Of a DNA stretch of 64,000 bases, positions 21,925 to 32,533 are shown one piece after another. Every line of letters begins with the position of its first letter. Positions within the stretch are counted from its first letter, which is position 1. A program made the translations under genes and the position numbers. Below the pieces are notes generated by a model. That model ran no database searches. It worked only from the letters and a program-made list of their open reading frames with translations, and had not been told where the DNA came from. Origin of the DNA: Heloderma charlesbogerti (taxonomy: Eukaryota; Chordata; Lepidosauria; Squamata; Helodermatidae); the NCBI GenBank assembly GCA_026122225.1, contig JANEZZ010000802.1, positions 744,001 through 808,000 of the forward strand, written 5' to 3'.

Positions 21925-22090
21925 CCTGAGGCCTTGCTTGGGCATCTACCAACATCAAAGGAGAGATCTCTGGCACCCCATATATGGAATACCCTCCTGA
22001 GATACATTAGCTCAGCACAGTCTCTCTCATATTTTGGGTGCCAAGTTAAAAGCATTTTTAATTGTACTGAGAAACACAGAATAGGTGTCA
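21925..22090 (+). mobile_element. Possible L2-like LINE C-terminal fragment
   Basis: The translated stretch 'RSLAPHIWNTLL' and the following block have the spacing of the L2 C-terminus (FSVVAPRLWNSLP...). Weak, short match. Confidence 0.3.
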
Positions 22091-22426
22091 CAGTGCCTTT
22101 TTGTTGGGCTGACCAATGTAATGCAGAATGCAGGTTTTTATGTTATACAGGAACATTCAACTGGCTGGACATTTGAGGAAAGAAGAAAGGATATTTATCT
22201 GGCTATTCCACGTGTGCAAAATGGATGAGGTATGTTGGAGCAGATAAAATTAGGTTACAAATAAAACATCTTGTTGCACGTTCTGCTTACATAAAGGTCT
22301 TCTGGGGAGAGAACATGGAAGGAAAAGTATACATGCTCTTTGGAAATATAAGCACCAGTAGGAATTCATGCTGCCTGCCTAGTACTAGTCAGGCCTGAAC
22401 CCCTGCTCCCCCGAAAGGCAGGGAAT

Positions 22427-22445
22427 GGGTGGTGGTGGTGGTGGA
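22427..22445. repeat. (GGT)n microsatellite
   Basis: Six consecutive ggt units. Confidence 0.85.
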
Positions 22446-22552
22446 GAGAAGCAGTACACCCCTATCCTTGCAATATCCAAGTTGGAGCTTCATTCTGAAA
22501 ACACACAAAGCAGATTGTGAATTGAAGACAAACTGGATTATCTTATCTAATG

Positions 22553-22680
22553 CAGGGGTGGGAAACCTGCACCCTCCCCGATGTTGTTACACTCCAACCC
22601 CAACCAACACAGCCAATTGTCAGGGATGCTGGGAGTTGTAGTCCAACCACATCTGGAGGGTCATAGTTTCCCCACTCCTG
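22553..22680. mobile_element. hAT-like palindromic MITE, family B variant
   Basis: Ends caggggtgggaaacctg and gtttccccactcctg. Flanks atctaatg (22545-22552) and acctaacg (22681-22688) match at 6 of 8 positions. 'gctgggagttgtagtccaac' is present in the right arm. Confidence 0.75.
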
Positions 22681-22688
22681 ACCTAACG

Positions 22689-23541
22689 TTTGGAGGGTTT
22701 AGTGTGCTGCCCCTTTATAATAAAGGCTGCAATCCCAAACACACTTACCAGGGAGAAAACCCCCACTGAACACAGTAGGGGACTTGCGTCTAAGTAAACA
22801 AGCACAGGGTTGTGCTGTAAGCCACGTCTGTTCACAAATGTGGAGGATTTTGATGGTGCATATTTGTAAATAAGCCAGTCATAGTAATCTCCAGTTTTGC
22901 TAATTTAAGGAGCACAATTCTCTGCGCTTGGCTTTTTCTCTGTTCCTTTCTTCCCAAGGTCCCTGTGAGGTCTGAAGAGCAAATTAGTGTTAGAGGTGAA
23001 CAATCTGTCGAGTTCAACAAGAATTCTCTCTAACACAGGATAGCAGAAATCAATTTTTATGTATTTTTGACTGCTCTTAGGAATAGCCTGTAGAGATGAC
23101 TATCCCACTGTGCCAGCTTGCTGGAGATTTGCTTTCGTTCTTTGTGATCTTCAGGTTATAACGCTGTCATAGTGATTTTTTGATACTGCCAGGTTGGGAA
23201 TGGCAATTTCAAGATCCTTAGCCATGTTTTCACCTTCATCACATAATGCTTTTTCAGTTGTTGTTTTTAGATAAACTCATTCTTGACAAACATTAACATG
23301 CTTTTATCAGTTTCAGAACGCAATATAAACTGAGGTTTTCATGTCGTAGGTTTTCCAAGGCACTGGTCAGAATCCTAAATATTTCTCTCCCTAAACTAGC
23401 CAAGTATTTAACACAACAGAGTATCCTTTTCATTCCCTTCAAGAGGCCTTTTGCGGTACTAGTGGCTGTTCCATCAGTGGCCTCTATTTCCACCATTGTG
23501 ATATACATTGCATGTGATCAGAAGGAATCCTACACACTTCC
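22689..23541. other. Mostly unassigned; palindromic-repeat fragment at 22728-22815
   Basis: 'ctgcaatcccaaacacactt' to 'gggttgtgctgtaa' is a diverged member of the 'gcaatccta' palindromes. The rest shows no gene or repeat. Confidence 0.4.
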
Positions 23542-23549
23542 ACAAGGCC

Positions 23550-23670
23550 CAGCCTCCCCCAAGCTGGTGCCCTCCAGATCTGTTGGACTATAACTCCCAG
23601 CATGGTTGGCTGGGGAATGCTGGGAGTTGTAGTCCAACACATCTGGAGGGCACCAGCTTGGGGAAGGCTG
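23550..23670. mobile_element. hAT-like palindromic MITE, family B
   Basis: Ends cagcctcccccaagctggt and accagcttggggaaggctg pair as inverted repeats. Inner arms 'ggactataactcccagca' and 'tgctgggagttgtagtcc'. Flanks acaaggcc (23542-23549) and acatagcc (23671-23678) match at 6 of 8 positions. Confidence 0.8.
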
Positions 23671-23936
23671 ACATAGCCCATTGAATCTACCTGGCTTTTG
23701 GTTTCACTCTTGCTGTGTTTTGATATAGGCTGTGCTCATGGCACTTGTTCGCTATGCATAAGAAGATATAGAACTGCTGAGCTAATCGAAATACTTCGTG
23801 ATATTAAGACAAGATGCACCTCTGGATATGGCAGTGTGCACGCAGTGTGGGCAGTTGGTCTCAAATGCAAGCCACTTCAAACAAGAGTTCCAGAATAGCA
23901 CTGACTGAGTGACAACAGTATTGATACAAAGCGATA

Positions 23937-24292
23937 GAGCTTTTCTGCGCGAGGTGTTAATCGGCTGTTGATTGGCTGTATTTATTTTTGGTTTTGTTGC
24001 AGAATTTAGATCCGAGCACTACACAGAGTGTTTCCTTTCCTGCTTTTCTGCTACATAACCTCTAGGTGGCACTGTGGTATAGCGGAATAGTGCAAATACC
24101 CAAGAAGAAATCACGCTTTCTTTCACTTTCATAATTAAATGCTGCATTTTCCCTCTTCTAAAAAACCTTGCTGAAAGTGCTGGTTAGACACAGAAGTGAA
24201 ACTGGAGGCTCACAACTTCATCTAAAGAACCCATAAACAACCATGAGTAGGAAATGACGAGCACACGATAAATGGCTTGTGTAGAAAAGCCC
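23937..24292. mobile_element. TA-flanked inverted-repeat MITE, copy 2
   Basis: Ends gagcttttctgcgcgagg and ggcttgtgtagaaaagccc are inverted repeats. TA precedes it (23935-23936) and TTA follows (24293-24295). The body is clearly homologous to 9738-10084. Confidence 0.65.
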
Positions 24293-24385
24293 TTAAACAC
24301 TGTGAAATGGCCTTGAATTATCAAGTTAAAAAACGTCTGGCATTTTGCTCTTCTGTATGAAAGCACTCTATAAGCTCTGGCTTAA

Positions 24386-24780
24386 ATGTTTAAATTATCA
24401 GAGTACTATCCTCTGAAGCTGAGTAGTGGAAGATTCAAAGATAAAAGGGTGTACTTCTTCACACAGTGCAATGTTAAACTATGTAATTTGCTACCAGTAG
24501 ATGTAATGATGGCTCCCAACTTAGATGGCTTTAAAAGAGGATTAGACAAATTCATGGAGGATAAAGCTATCAGTGGCTACTAGTCATGAAGGCTATATAT
24601 TACCTCCATATCAGGGGCAGTATGCCTCTTTATACCAGTTGCTGGGGAACATGAGTGGCAGGGTGCTGTTGCCCTCATGTTCTGTGTGTGGGCTTCCCAT
24701 AAGCATCTGTTTGGCCACTGGGAGAACAAAATGCTGGATTAGATGGGCCTTTGGTCTGATCCAGCAGGGCACTTATGGGT
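24386..24780 (+). mobile_element. CR1-type LINE C-terminal remnant and 3' tail
   Basis: 'gtacttcttcacacagtgca' and 'gatggctttaaaagaggatt' are the non-coding remnant of the CR1 C-terminus. 'tatattacctccatatcagg' through 'ggtctgatccagcagggc' is the tail shared with 478-676. Confidence 0.7.
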
Positions 24781-25689
24781 GCTTCCAGAAGGAGGGTTCC
24801 TAGTGCTACCTATGAGAAGCCATTGTGCAGCTATTCCATCTCTTCTTTCTTAAGGGATTATCTGCAGCAAGAGAAAAGATGGAAGAAAACACAAGTGGGT
24901 TATGAGTGAAAGATGACATCATCTCAACACCCCACCCCACTAAAACTCCTTGAATGAGCTAGGGCGATGTTGCCATAAAAGCCTCGTCTGGCAGCATCCC
25001 TTATCTCCTTAACTTTTCTTATTTGGTAGTACACCAGCAGGCTCTGTAGTTCTTTTTAGTTGTGTACATACTTAATCTACCATAACAAAAAAACTTTGGT
25101 TAAGTGCTCCTCTCTTACCTGAGCAGTCCAGGAAGTACTTTAATTCTGGGTAAGATCATAGCAGTAGGCCCATGTCATACTAATCTAAAACATCATAATC
25201 CTTCTGTGCTTATCTGATCACTCCTACAACGGTATCTCTCAGAACATCTACAGCAAAATGTATTCGATCATGCCATTTTTAATGACATACCTCTTTAATC
25301 ATGAAGCGTCCGAATTTCTCTGTAGCCTATGACAGTGTTTAAAATCAGCATCTTGACTAGGAAAGAACAAAACTCCTGTAGGAAATTTCATGAGTGTTAC
25401 CAGAACTCTTTCATTGGCCTGTCTTTCATATCCTTCAAATATTTTGCCCAAGCAGGAGCTCCCAATTTCATTTTATTCTAATCTTGGCTGTGAGTCTATG
25501 AGCCCCTTTGGATGCATACAGTTGCTTGCTCATATCAAATGGACCTTAGAACGCTGAATGAGTTGTGCTGAAGCTTGTGTGCAGCTATGTCTTTCTTTTT
25601 TCTTTTTATCATGTGCTATTTTATTTTGAAATAAAGATTTTAAAAAGTCAATAAAAAGATGAACATACTAATATAACAAGATCATGAAG
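24781..25689. other. No feature recognised
   Basis: AT-rich unassigned sequence. Confidence 0.4.
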
Positions 25690-26127
25690 AGAGCAATCCT
25701 ATGGCCCCTGGACAGAGCCTGGGGGGCCACAGCATACTTCAGATTCCTGGATCCAAGGTCAGAGACAGCGCTCTGACCTTGGACCCAGGAGTCCAAGCTC
25801 CCCTCCCCCTCGCCTTGCAGCTGGTGTGGAGAGAACCATGCTGGCTGCCTCTCTGAGGTTGCAAAGGCCACCTCCGAGAGGACAGAAAGGGGCATTCCCA
25901 TGGGCAGGGAGGGGATTGGGGAAGCTGGCTTTCGCCTATCCAGAGGCCTCCATCCCTCCCCTTCTCTGATGCCTCAGCTAAATGGGTGAAAAATTCCTGT
26001 CTAGCTGAAATACAGAGCAGGAGAAGCGCAGAGGCGAAGATCATCTCCACACTCCTCTTGGTCTGCCTAGGATTTCTGTCAGCCTCCAAGTTCAGAGGCT
26101 GACAGGAATCCTGATAGGATTGCACAC
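25690..26127. mobile_element. PIF/Harbinger-like MITE, family F, copy 1
   Basis: Left end 'gagcaatcctatggcc', right end 'tgataggattgcacac' followed by TAA (26128-26130). Same type as 63178-63563, which has both ends preserved. A strong internal hairpin lies at 25749-25785, where aaggtcagag pairs with ctctgacctt. The 227-codon minus-strand frame across it (26422-25739) looks incidental. Confidence 0.5.
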
Positions 26128-26659
26128 TAAAGATCTTTAAGTGTGTGTGCGTGCGCACACGCATGCATGTATGATTGTTACTGGGACCACAGTGTATGGG
26201 GAGGGGAGGTTTATCCCTTCCCACCCCGGCCATCAGCAGGACAAAAATTGCTGTCCCTCCACCCTGCGCAGCTATGAGGCTCAGAAAACAGTTGCCATTG
26301 GGCACCACTGCCAAAAGGGGAACTGTGTGCAACCTCACGTAAGTAGTGTGACTGGTGAGGGGGTCAGGATTGCCATTCAAGACTGATAAAGAGTTGGCCA
26401 GGAAATACCTAGCTAGCTTCAATGAGTTCAGGTCTTCAGGACCATCTGAACTGCATCCTAAGGTGCAAAGAAACTTACTGATGTACTCGCAGAACCTCCA
26501 TCATCTTTGAGGCACCTGGGAACTGCAGGTTGCCTTTTCCTGATTCAGATGAAGGAGTGGAGGGGATCCTTTTCAAATTTGCAAGTGCCACAAAACAGGG
26601 AGGGATACTTATCATGTCAGTAGACAGGGATAAAATTCAAAAGGACCGTGATAGAATGG

Positions 26660-26903
26660 AGAGCCAGTGTGGTGTAGTGGCTAGAGTGTTGGACTGGGAG
26701 TCGGGAGATCTGGGTTCTAGTCCCCACTCGGCCATGGAAGCTCACTGGGTGACTTTGGGCCAGTCATAGACTCTCAGCCCAACCTACCTCACAGGGTTGT
26801 TGTTGTGAGGATAAAATGGAAGAGAAGGAGGACTATGTATGCCGCCTTGGGTTCCTTAAGGAGGAAAAAAGGCGGGATATAAATGCAATAAATAAATAAA
26901 TAC
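26660..26903 (+). mobile_element. Sauria-type tRNA-derived SINE, full length
   Basis: Best copy in the window. 'tggtgtagtggctagagtg' holds the A box and 'gggttctagtccccac' the B box of the pol III promoter. Then come 'tgactttgggccagtcatag', 'cctcacagggttgttgttgt', 'gccgccttgggttcc' and an (AATA)n end. The 3' part is of the type associated with Bov-B LINEs, which would supply reverse transcriptase. A Bov-B copy is present at 58.5 kb. Confidence 0.85.
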
Positions 26904-27346
26904 AACTGCCCAGACCTTAAGGTCATCCTCAGAGGCTCTTCTCTGTGAGCTCCTGCCAAAGGAAGTGAGGTGGGTGGCTACTAGGAGGAGGGCTTTTTCT
27001 GTTGTGGCACCCCGGCTGTGGAATGAGCTCCCTAGTGAGGTTCACCTGGCACCTACATTGTATTCCTTTCGGCGCCAGGTGAAGACCTTTTTATTTTCCC
27101 AGGCATTTTAGCTTTCTAGACATTTAGCTTTGCTATTTTAAATCTGTATTTTAAATTCCTGCACTGCTGCTAGGTTTTATTGTGGTTGTATTGTTATATT
27201 GTGGTTTTAATGTTCTATATATTTTATATTGTTTTATTGTGTGCCGGTTGGTTTTAATTTTTGTGAAACGCCCAGAGAGCTTCAGCTATTGGGCAGTACA
27301 GAAATGAAATAAAAATAAATAAATACATACATACATACATACATAC
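26904..27346 (+). mobile_element. L2-like LINE 3' end with (ACAT)n tail
   Basis: Decayed C-terminus ('GFFCCGTPAVE', 'RTFLFSQAF'), a T-rich 3' UTR, 'gcttcagctattgggcagta' and an ACAT repeat at 27320-27346. It sits directly after a SINE, and both interrupt a CR1 copy. Confidence 0.75.
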
Positions 27347-27720
27347 TGGGCTAAAATGAACAAAATTACATTTAACAGAGACAAATGGAAAATTCTGCAT
27401 TTAGGCCAAAAACAGAAAGTGAAATACACAGGTATAGAACGGAGGATATCTGGCTTGGGAGTGGTGCACGTGAAAAGGATCTCAGGATTATTTTCAATCA
27501 CAAGGTCAACATGTCAGCAGTGTGATACAGCTGCAAACAAGGCTATTGTGATTTTAGGCTTCCTTAGTAGAATCATAGTTTCCAAGTCACAAGAAGTAAT
27601 AGTTTCAATTTATACTGCACTAGTCTGACCCCATCTGGAATGTTATGCCCAGTACTCGGTGCCTCACTTTTAAGAAGATTGTAGACAAATTGGAATGGGT
27701 GCAGAGGAGGGCAATGAATA

Positions 27721-27886
27721 TAAGAAGAGCCAAGCTGGATCAGACCAAAGGCCTATCTGGGCCAGCTGTCTATTGCCACAGCGGCCAGCCAGATGCCAAT
27801 GGGAAACCCAAAAGCAGGACACGAGTGGAACATTCCTCCTGGTCATGTTCCCCAGCAACCCAGTATACAGATACAAAGACAGACAC
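27721..27886 (-). mobile_element. CR1-type 3' tail, inverted, nested in CR1 ORF2
   Basis: 'agagccaagctggatcagac' through 'ttccccagcaacccagtata' is the reverse complement of the tail seen at 478-676. The CR1 frame resumes after it. Confidence 0.65.
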
Positions 27887-28195
27887 AGGTATGGAAAACA
27901 AATTCTATAAGGAAGGATTGGAAGAACTGGGTATGTTTAGCCTGGAGAAGAGAGGACCAAGGGAGAACATGATAGCACTCTACAAATACCTGAAGGGCAT
28001 GGACTTTTCTCTAGGTCTAATGGGCTTAAGTTACAGGAAGGTAGATTTCAGCTGAACATTAGGAAAGCCATTTTGGCAGTCTGACAATGGAACTAATTAC
28101 GGGGGGGGGGTGTCCCTTGCTGGAAGTCTTCAAGCAGAGGCAAGAAAGCCATCAGTTGGGGATGCTCTCATTCTGATTTTCCTGCACTGAATAGA

Positions 28196-28713
28196 GGGGC
28201 CAGTGGTGCTGACTGAGGAGGCATTAGGCCCAAGCCCCATCACTGAGCCTGACCCACACAGGGAGATGGGAGGGAGACCAGAGCCACCCCGCCAGCTCCG
28301 CTGAAAGACTTCCCAATTTTTATTTATTTATTATATTTCTATACCGTCCAATAGCTGAAGCCTTCATGAAGGCTCCTCCTCCCTCAACTGTCATCCCCAC
28401 TCCAACAGGTTGCACTGAGGGGGAAGCAGGACCATTCCATCAGCCCAGCTTAGAGACTTCATTTCTCCCTCTTCCATACCCTCCCCATCAGGGCCAGCCC
28501 ACTCATGCAGCTGGGTGAGGCGCCTGTCTCAGGTGGTGGTGCAGGAGAGCTACTCCACTCCCCTCCCAGGAGAGCCCGCTGCTGCACCCTCCAGCAGGTT
28601 CCTGCTCCCCATTTTTCCCCCCCTCTGTCATGTCTTTTTAGATTGTCAGATACTGTCTTGTTTTACTGACTATATGTAAGCCGTTTCAGGAGCCTTTTGG
28701 CTGAGGACTGGGA
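28196..28713. other. Unassigned with short LINE-tail scraps
   Basis: 'ttatatttctataccgtcca' (about 28333) is an inverted L2 tail scrap. 'agggccagcccactcatgca' (about 28491) resembles a hAT-type end. 'gtaagccgtttcaggagcct' (about 28677) resembles a LINE 3' end. Nothing longer is supported. Confidence 0.4.
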
Positions 28714-30592
28714 TAATTTATTTATTTTATTTATTAAATTTATTAATCGCCCATCTGACTGGTCACCCAGCCACTCTGGGCGATGTACAACCCACCATAA
28801 AACAATTTAAAACAATAAAATTTTACCATAATTTTTTTTTTTTTAAATACCCTAACCCACCCCAAATGCCTGCCTGAACAACCACATTTTTAATGCACGA
28901 CGGAAGCTCATTAAAGAGGGGGCATGACGGAGTTCCCTAGGGAGGGAGTTCCACAGAGTGGGGGCCACCACAGAGAAGGCCCCCTCCCTCGTCCCCACCA
29001 GTCTAGCTGTCCTGGCTGATGGGACAGAGAGAAGGCCATCTGAGGCTGATCTTGTTAAGCGGCCTGTCTGGTGTTGCTGGAGGCGCTCCTTAAGATAGGC
29101 TGGGCCGGAACCATATAGGGTTTTAAAGGTCAAAACCAACACCTTGAATTTGGCCTGGAAAACAGCTGGTAACCAGTGCAACTCCTTCAGCACTGGAGTG
29201 ATGTAATCTCGCCGGCGGCTGCCTTTAATCAGGCAAGCCGCCGCGTTCTGTACCAGCTGCAGCTTCCGAACCGTCTTCAAGGGTAACCCCACGTAAAGCG
29301 CATTAGAGTAGTCTAAACGAGAGGAGACCAGGGCATGTACTACCGATGGGAGCAGATGGTCGGGAAGGAAGGGGCGCAGCCGCCATATCAGATGGAGTTG
29401 ATACAGCGCTGTCCGGCTCACAGCTGACACCTGAGCCTCCATGGACAGCTGGGAGTCCAAAATGACCCCCAGGCTGCAGACCTGGTCTTTCAAGGGTAGC
29501 TGTACCCCATTCAACACCAGGTCAACATCCCCCAGCCTCCTCTTGTCTCCCACCAAAAGTACCTCGGTCTTGTCAGGGTTGAGCTTCAGCTTATTCCTCC
29601 CCATCCAGCCACTCACCGTCTCCAGACATTTGGACAGGGATTCTACGGCCAACCTTGGTGAAGATTTGAATGAGAGGTAGAGCTGCGTGTCATCCGCATA
29701 TTGATGACACTGCACCCCAAACCTCCTGATGATAGCCCCCAGTGGCTTCACATAGATGTTAAATAGCATCGGGGAGAGGATGGAACCCTGTGGCACCCCA
29801 CAAGTAAGTGGCCACGGGTCCGAAACCTCCTCTCCCAGTGCTACCCTCTGGTACCTGCCGGAGAGGAAGGACTGGAACCACCGCAATACAGTGTCTCCAA
29901 TGCCCAACCCCTCCAGGCGGTCCAGGAGGATACCGTGGTCAACGGTATCAAAAGCCGCTGAGAGGTCGAGGAGAACAAGGAAGGAGCATTCACCCCTATC
30001 CAGAGCCCTCCTCATATCATCCACCAAGGCGACCAAGGCCGTTTCTGTCCCATGCCCAGGCCTGAAGCCCGACTGAAATGGGTCTAGATAATCAGTTTCT
30101 TCCAAGTGTGCCTTCAACTGCACCGCCACCACCCGCTCAATCACCTTGCCCAAAAATGGCAGATTTGAGACTGGGCGAAAGTTGTTCAGAACTTGAGGAT
30201 CCAAGGAGGGCTTCTTTAAGAGCGGTCTTATCACTGCCTCCTTGAGGGCTGATGGCATCACTCCCTCCTCAAGGGAGGCGTTCACCACCGCCTTGATCCC
30301 CTCACCCAGTCTCTCTCTGCAGCTCATAATGAGCCAAGATGGGCAAGGATCAAGTAAGCAGGTGGTCGGCCTTACAGACGAAAGCACCTTGTCCACTTCA
30401 TCAGGAGGAAGAAGCTGGAACCGATCCCACAAAACCGGTTTGCCACAGGCCGCCTCTTGCTCACTAACTGTATCCACAGTGTGCAGAGTAACACACCTAA
30501 TCTGATCATTTTTATCTGCAAAGGATAAATCAAGGAACAAGTTGTCTGCTCCCTGGGCTCTGTCTGGGAGTCCTGAAACACCTACCACTGAC
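28714..30592 (-). mobile_element. L2-like LINE, 5'-truncated, best-preserved copy
   Basis: Minus-strand element with an open reverse transcriptase (30588-28852), a short 3' UTR ('gcccagagtggctggg' in sense) and an A/T-rich tail at the left. The endonuclease domain expected upstream is absent, as is usual for 5'-truncated retrotransposition. The lack of stops over 578 codons suggests it is much younger than the copies at 7.0, 37.2 and 39 kb. Confidence 0.85.
28852..30588 (-). CDS. L2-like reverse transcriptase, 578-codon open frame (partial ORF2)
   Basis: Encodes the reverse transcriptase that would copy LINE RNA at a nicked target. Domains in order: pre-RT 'CPSWL' region at residues 81-86; finger block NNFRPVSNLPFLGKVIERVV (135-154); motif A LDLSAAFD (207-214) with the first catalytic Asp; motif [11 protein letters not shown] (264-273); motif C YADD (297-300), both catalytic Asp present; then thumb and C-terminal blocks (LDYSNALYVGLP, ITPVLKELHWLPA, FSVVAPTLWNSLP). 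The N-terminal endonuclease is missing, so the Met at 30588 is only the first in-frame Met and not a native start. Most likely an unexpressed fossil, but with every RT catalytic residue intact. Confidence 0.85.
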   Translation of the reverse strand: MVGVSGLPDRAQGADNLFLDLSFADKNDQIRCVTLHTVDTVSEQEAACGKPVLWDRFQLLPPDEVDKVLSSVRPTTCLLDPCPSWLIMSCRERLGEGIKAVVNASLEEGVMPSALKEAVIRPLLKKPSLDPQVLNNFRPVSNLPFLGKVIERVVAVQLKAHLEETDYLDPFQSGFRPGHGTETALVALVDDMRRALDRGECSFLVLLDLSAAFDTVDHGILLDRLEGLGIGDTVLRWFQSFLSGRYQRVALGEEVSDPWPLTCGVPQGSILSPMLFNIYVKPLGAIIRRFGVQCHQYADDTQLYLSFKSSPRLAVESLSKCLETVSGWMGRNKLKLNPDKTEVLLVGDKRRLGDVDLVLNGVQLPLKDQVCSLGVILDSQLSMEAQVSAVSRTALYQLHLIWRLRPFLPDHLLPSVVHALVSSRLDYSNALYVGLPLKTVRKLQLVQNAAACLIKGSRRRDYITPVLKELHWLPAVFQAKFKVLVLTFKTLYGSGPAYLKERLQQHQTGRLTRSASDGLLSVPSARTARLVGTREGAFSVVAPTLWNSLPRELRHAPSLMSFRRALKMWLFRQAFGVG

Positions 30593-31374
30593 CTCCCTTG
30601 ATTTCAGGAATTTTAATATTGATGGAACCTTGCTTTTCTGCCCTCTTCTTCTGCCCCAGACACTTGCTGGATTATTTGCACTCTCCTGACCTATGGAGTT
30701 GACCAATACAGTGGGCTCTGGTTAACTAATACAAGCCCCATGCATAGCCTTGGTATGCTTTGGATTGTTGCAGTTATTTTGCACAAAGAATAACTTTTAC
30801 AAGTATTCTAGCATAGTGTCGATTTGTCATCAGCCATGACTGGGTGCAAGATGACTAAAAAAAAGCCTCTGGTTTGAAATACATGGGAAACAACTGGGTT
30901 CAGTCTCACATAAACTTGCATGTGCGGGGCTACTGATGATGGGACCTGACAGTGTTCAGTAAAGGAAGGGGAGCAGGAAGTATGAAGAAAAGGATGTGCA
31001 ATTGATTTGCAGTTCCTGCTCCGTGTCCAAAGCAGATCTGGTTAGTTGTTGATCTTTCCCACTGTGGGGACAACAATCAATTTTGGACTAGACAAAGAAG
31101 TACAGAGAAGAAGGAGTGCAAGGCAGTAGCTTATCATCATGGCCAAATTTAATTTTTGAGAGCGCTTCGGCTATGGGGTGGTATAGAAATATAATAAATG
31201 AACGAATGAAATTGGCCCTGGGAAACTTTTCTAACAAACTGTTCAGCCTTTTACACCTTTTAAAGCTACATTTAGCACATGTTCTTTTGCCAGCCTATTT
31301 GCCACTTTGAAGTGAGTCAAAGTGACCATACAGAAAAAAACCCAAAATACAGAGTTTGGCATATGATGAGTAGT
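30593..31374. other. Unassigned; L2-tail scrap at 31150-31205
   Basis: 'gagcgcttcggctatgggg' to 'aataaatgaacgaatg' is an L2-like terminus. The rest is unrecognised. Confidence 0.4.
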
Positions 31375-31383
31375 TTGTGACTG

Positions 31384-32524
31384 TTTCCACGACAATGGAA
31401 GGAGAATCTAATGGTGGAGTACCATATTTTTTTTTAAAGGAATCGGCTTTGGAGCAGATTCTCCGCAGCAGTAAAAAAACCCTTCACAGAACATACTTCC
31501 TGGTGGGGGTGGGAGTGAATGTCATCTGACTGGCAGGGGCTGCTCAACCAATAAGAGAGGCTCCCCCCCTTCCCCTGAAAGTCCAGATGCACCTGCATTT
31601 CAGGAGCAAGCCTCATTGAGCTCAATGGGAGTTACTTCTGTGTAGACACATGTATGCTTGTGCTGGGAAAGGTGGAAACCAGCCCCCATTTTAACCCACA
31701 GGACCTCATTGACCACAATAGGAGTTATTTCTGAGGAGACAGTAATGAGTTTGTTGTGAGAAAGAGAGCAGTAAACACAAAGCCAGAAACCAGCCCCCAC
31801 TGTAACCCACAGGATATCTATAACCAAACAGTGAAGTAGTTCCTAAGGCAATGGATCGGGGCCTCAAGATTGTGCTTGATCGCTTAATCGCACTTAAGGA
31901 ATTGGGCTTTAAAGTGTGCCATTTCAATTGAGGGGGAATCTCTGTAAGTTCTGATGTGGGCATTCAAAGGCAAGCCTCATTCAACACATTGGGAGTTACT
32001 TCTGAGGAGACCGTAATGGGTTTGTTGTGGGAAAGACACCGAACCCAGCCCTCATTTTAACACACAGGATCTCTATAAGGAAGCTGTGAAGGAATTACAT
32101 CCTAAGGCAATGAATCGGAGCCTCGAGATCCTGCTTAACTGCATTTAAGGAACTGGGCTTTGATATGTGCTGTGTCAAGTGAGGGGCTTCTCTGTTATTT
32201 CTGTGGTCATTGAGAGGGCAAGCCTCATTCAGCACAATGGGAGGAAACACCCCTTGACCATGGTGAAAGGCACACCCCTGGGCAGGGCTAGCATACTCGA
32301 GCTAAATGCGGGGGTTGGGGCACACAACAACTATACTGGGGAGAACCGGACTTAAGGAAAAGCATCGGACTTCAACCAGTCTCAGGAAATCCGGTTTTTC
32401 CCTGATAAGCTCCAGGATGGCTGCTGGATGGCCACAATGTCATGTATCCCTAACGACCTCAACACGAAGCCGGCTCAGAGTAAATTACTGGTGAAACACC
32501 CCCCTGGGTACAGTGAAAAGTGAA
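31384..32524. mobile_element. Unrecognised element, family G, copy 1
   Basis: Bounded exactly by the 9-bp direct repeat ttgtgactg (31375-31383 and 32525-32533). Shares start ('tttccacgacaatggaagga'), body ('gggcagggctagcatac', 'cataagctccaggatggc'-like blocks) and end ('tcatgtatccctaacgacct') with 46419-47886. The body contains a tandemly repeated unit of about 250 bp (from 31802 and 32064: 'cacaggat.tctataa', 'ggcttcat..' , 'gggagttacttctgaggaga'). No terminal inverted repeat or coding frame is evident. I do not know the family; an LTR or a non-autonomous DNA element are both possible. Confidence 0.5.
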
Positions 32525-32533
32525 TTGTGACTG

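Larger units (their letters stand above)
26530..28195 (+). mobile_element. CR1 LINE ORF2 remnant, interrupted by three elements
   Basis: The translation shows CR1 reverse-transcriptase thumb and C-terminal blocks in order: a degraded 'FADDTK..GGI' region at 26568-26605; 'DRDKIQKDRDRME' to 26658; then, after a gap, WAKMNKITFNRDKWKILHLG at 27347-27408; 'MSAV.Y.CKQGYCDF' near 27510; 'LEWVQRRAMNI' at about 27692-27722; and after another gap GMFSLEKRGPRENMIALYKYL at 27931-27993. The gaps hold a SINE plus an L2 tail (26660-27346) and an inverted CR1-type tail (27721-27886). Stops are frequent. Confidence 0.75.

Noticed and set aside
25739..26422. 227-codon minus-strand open frame
   Set aside because: It runs across a palindromic MITE, has no domain or conserved motif, and is only long because the region is GC-rich. 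Not supported as a gene.
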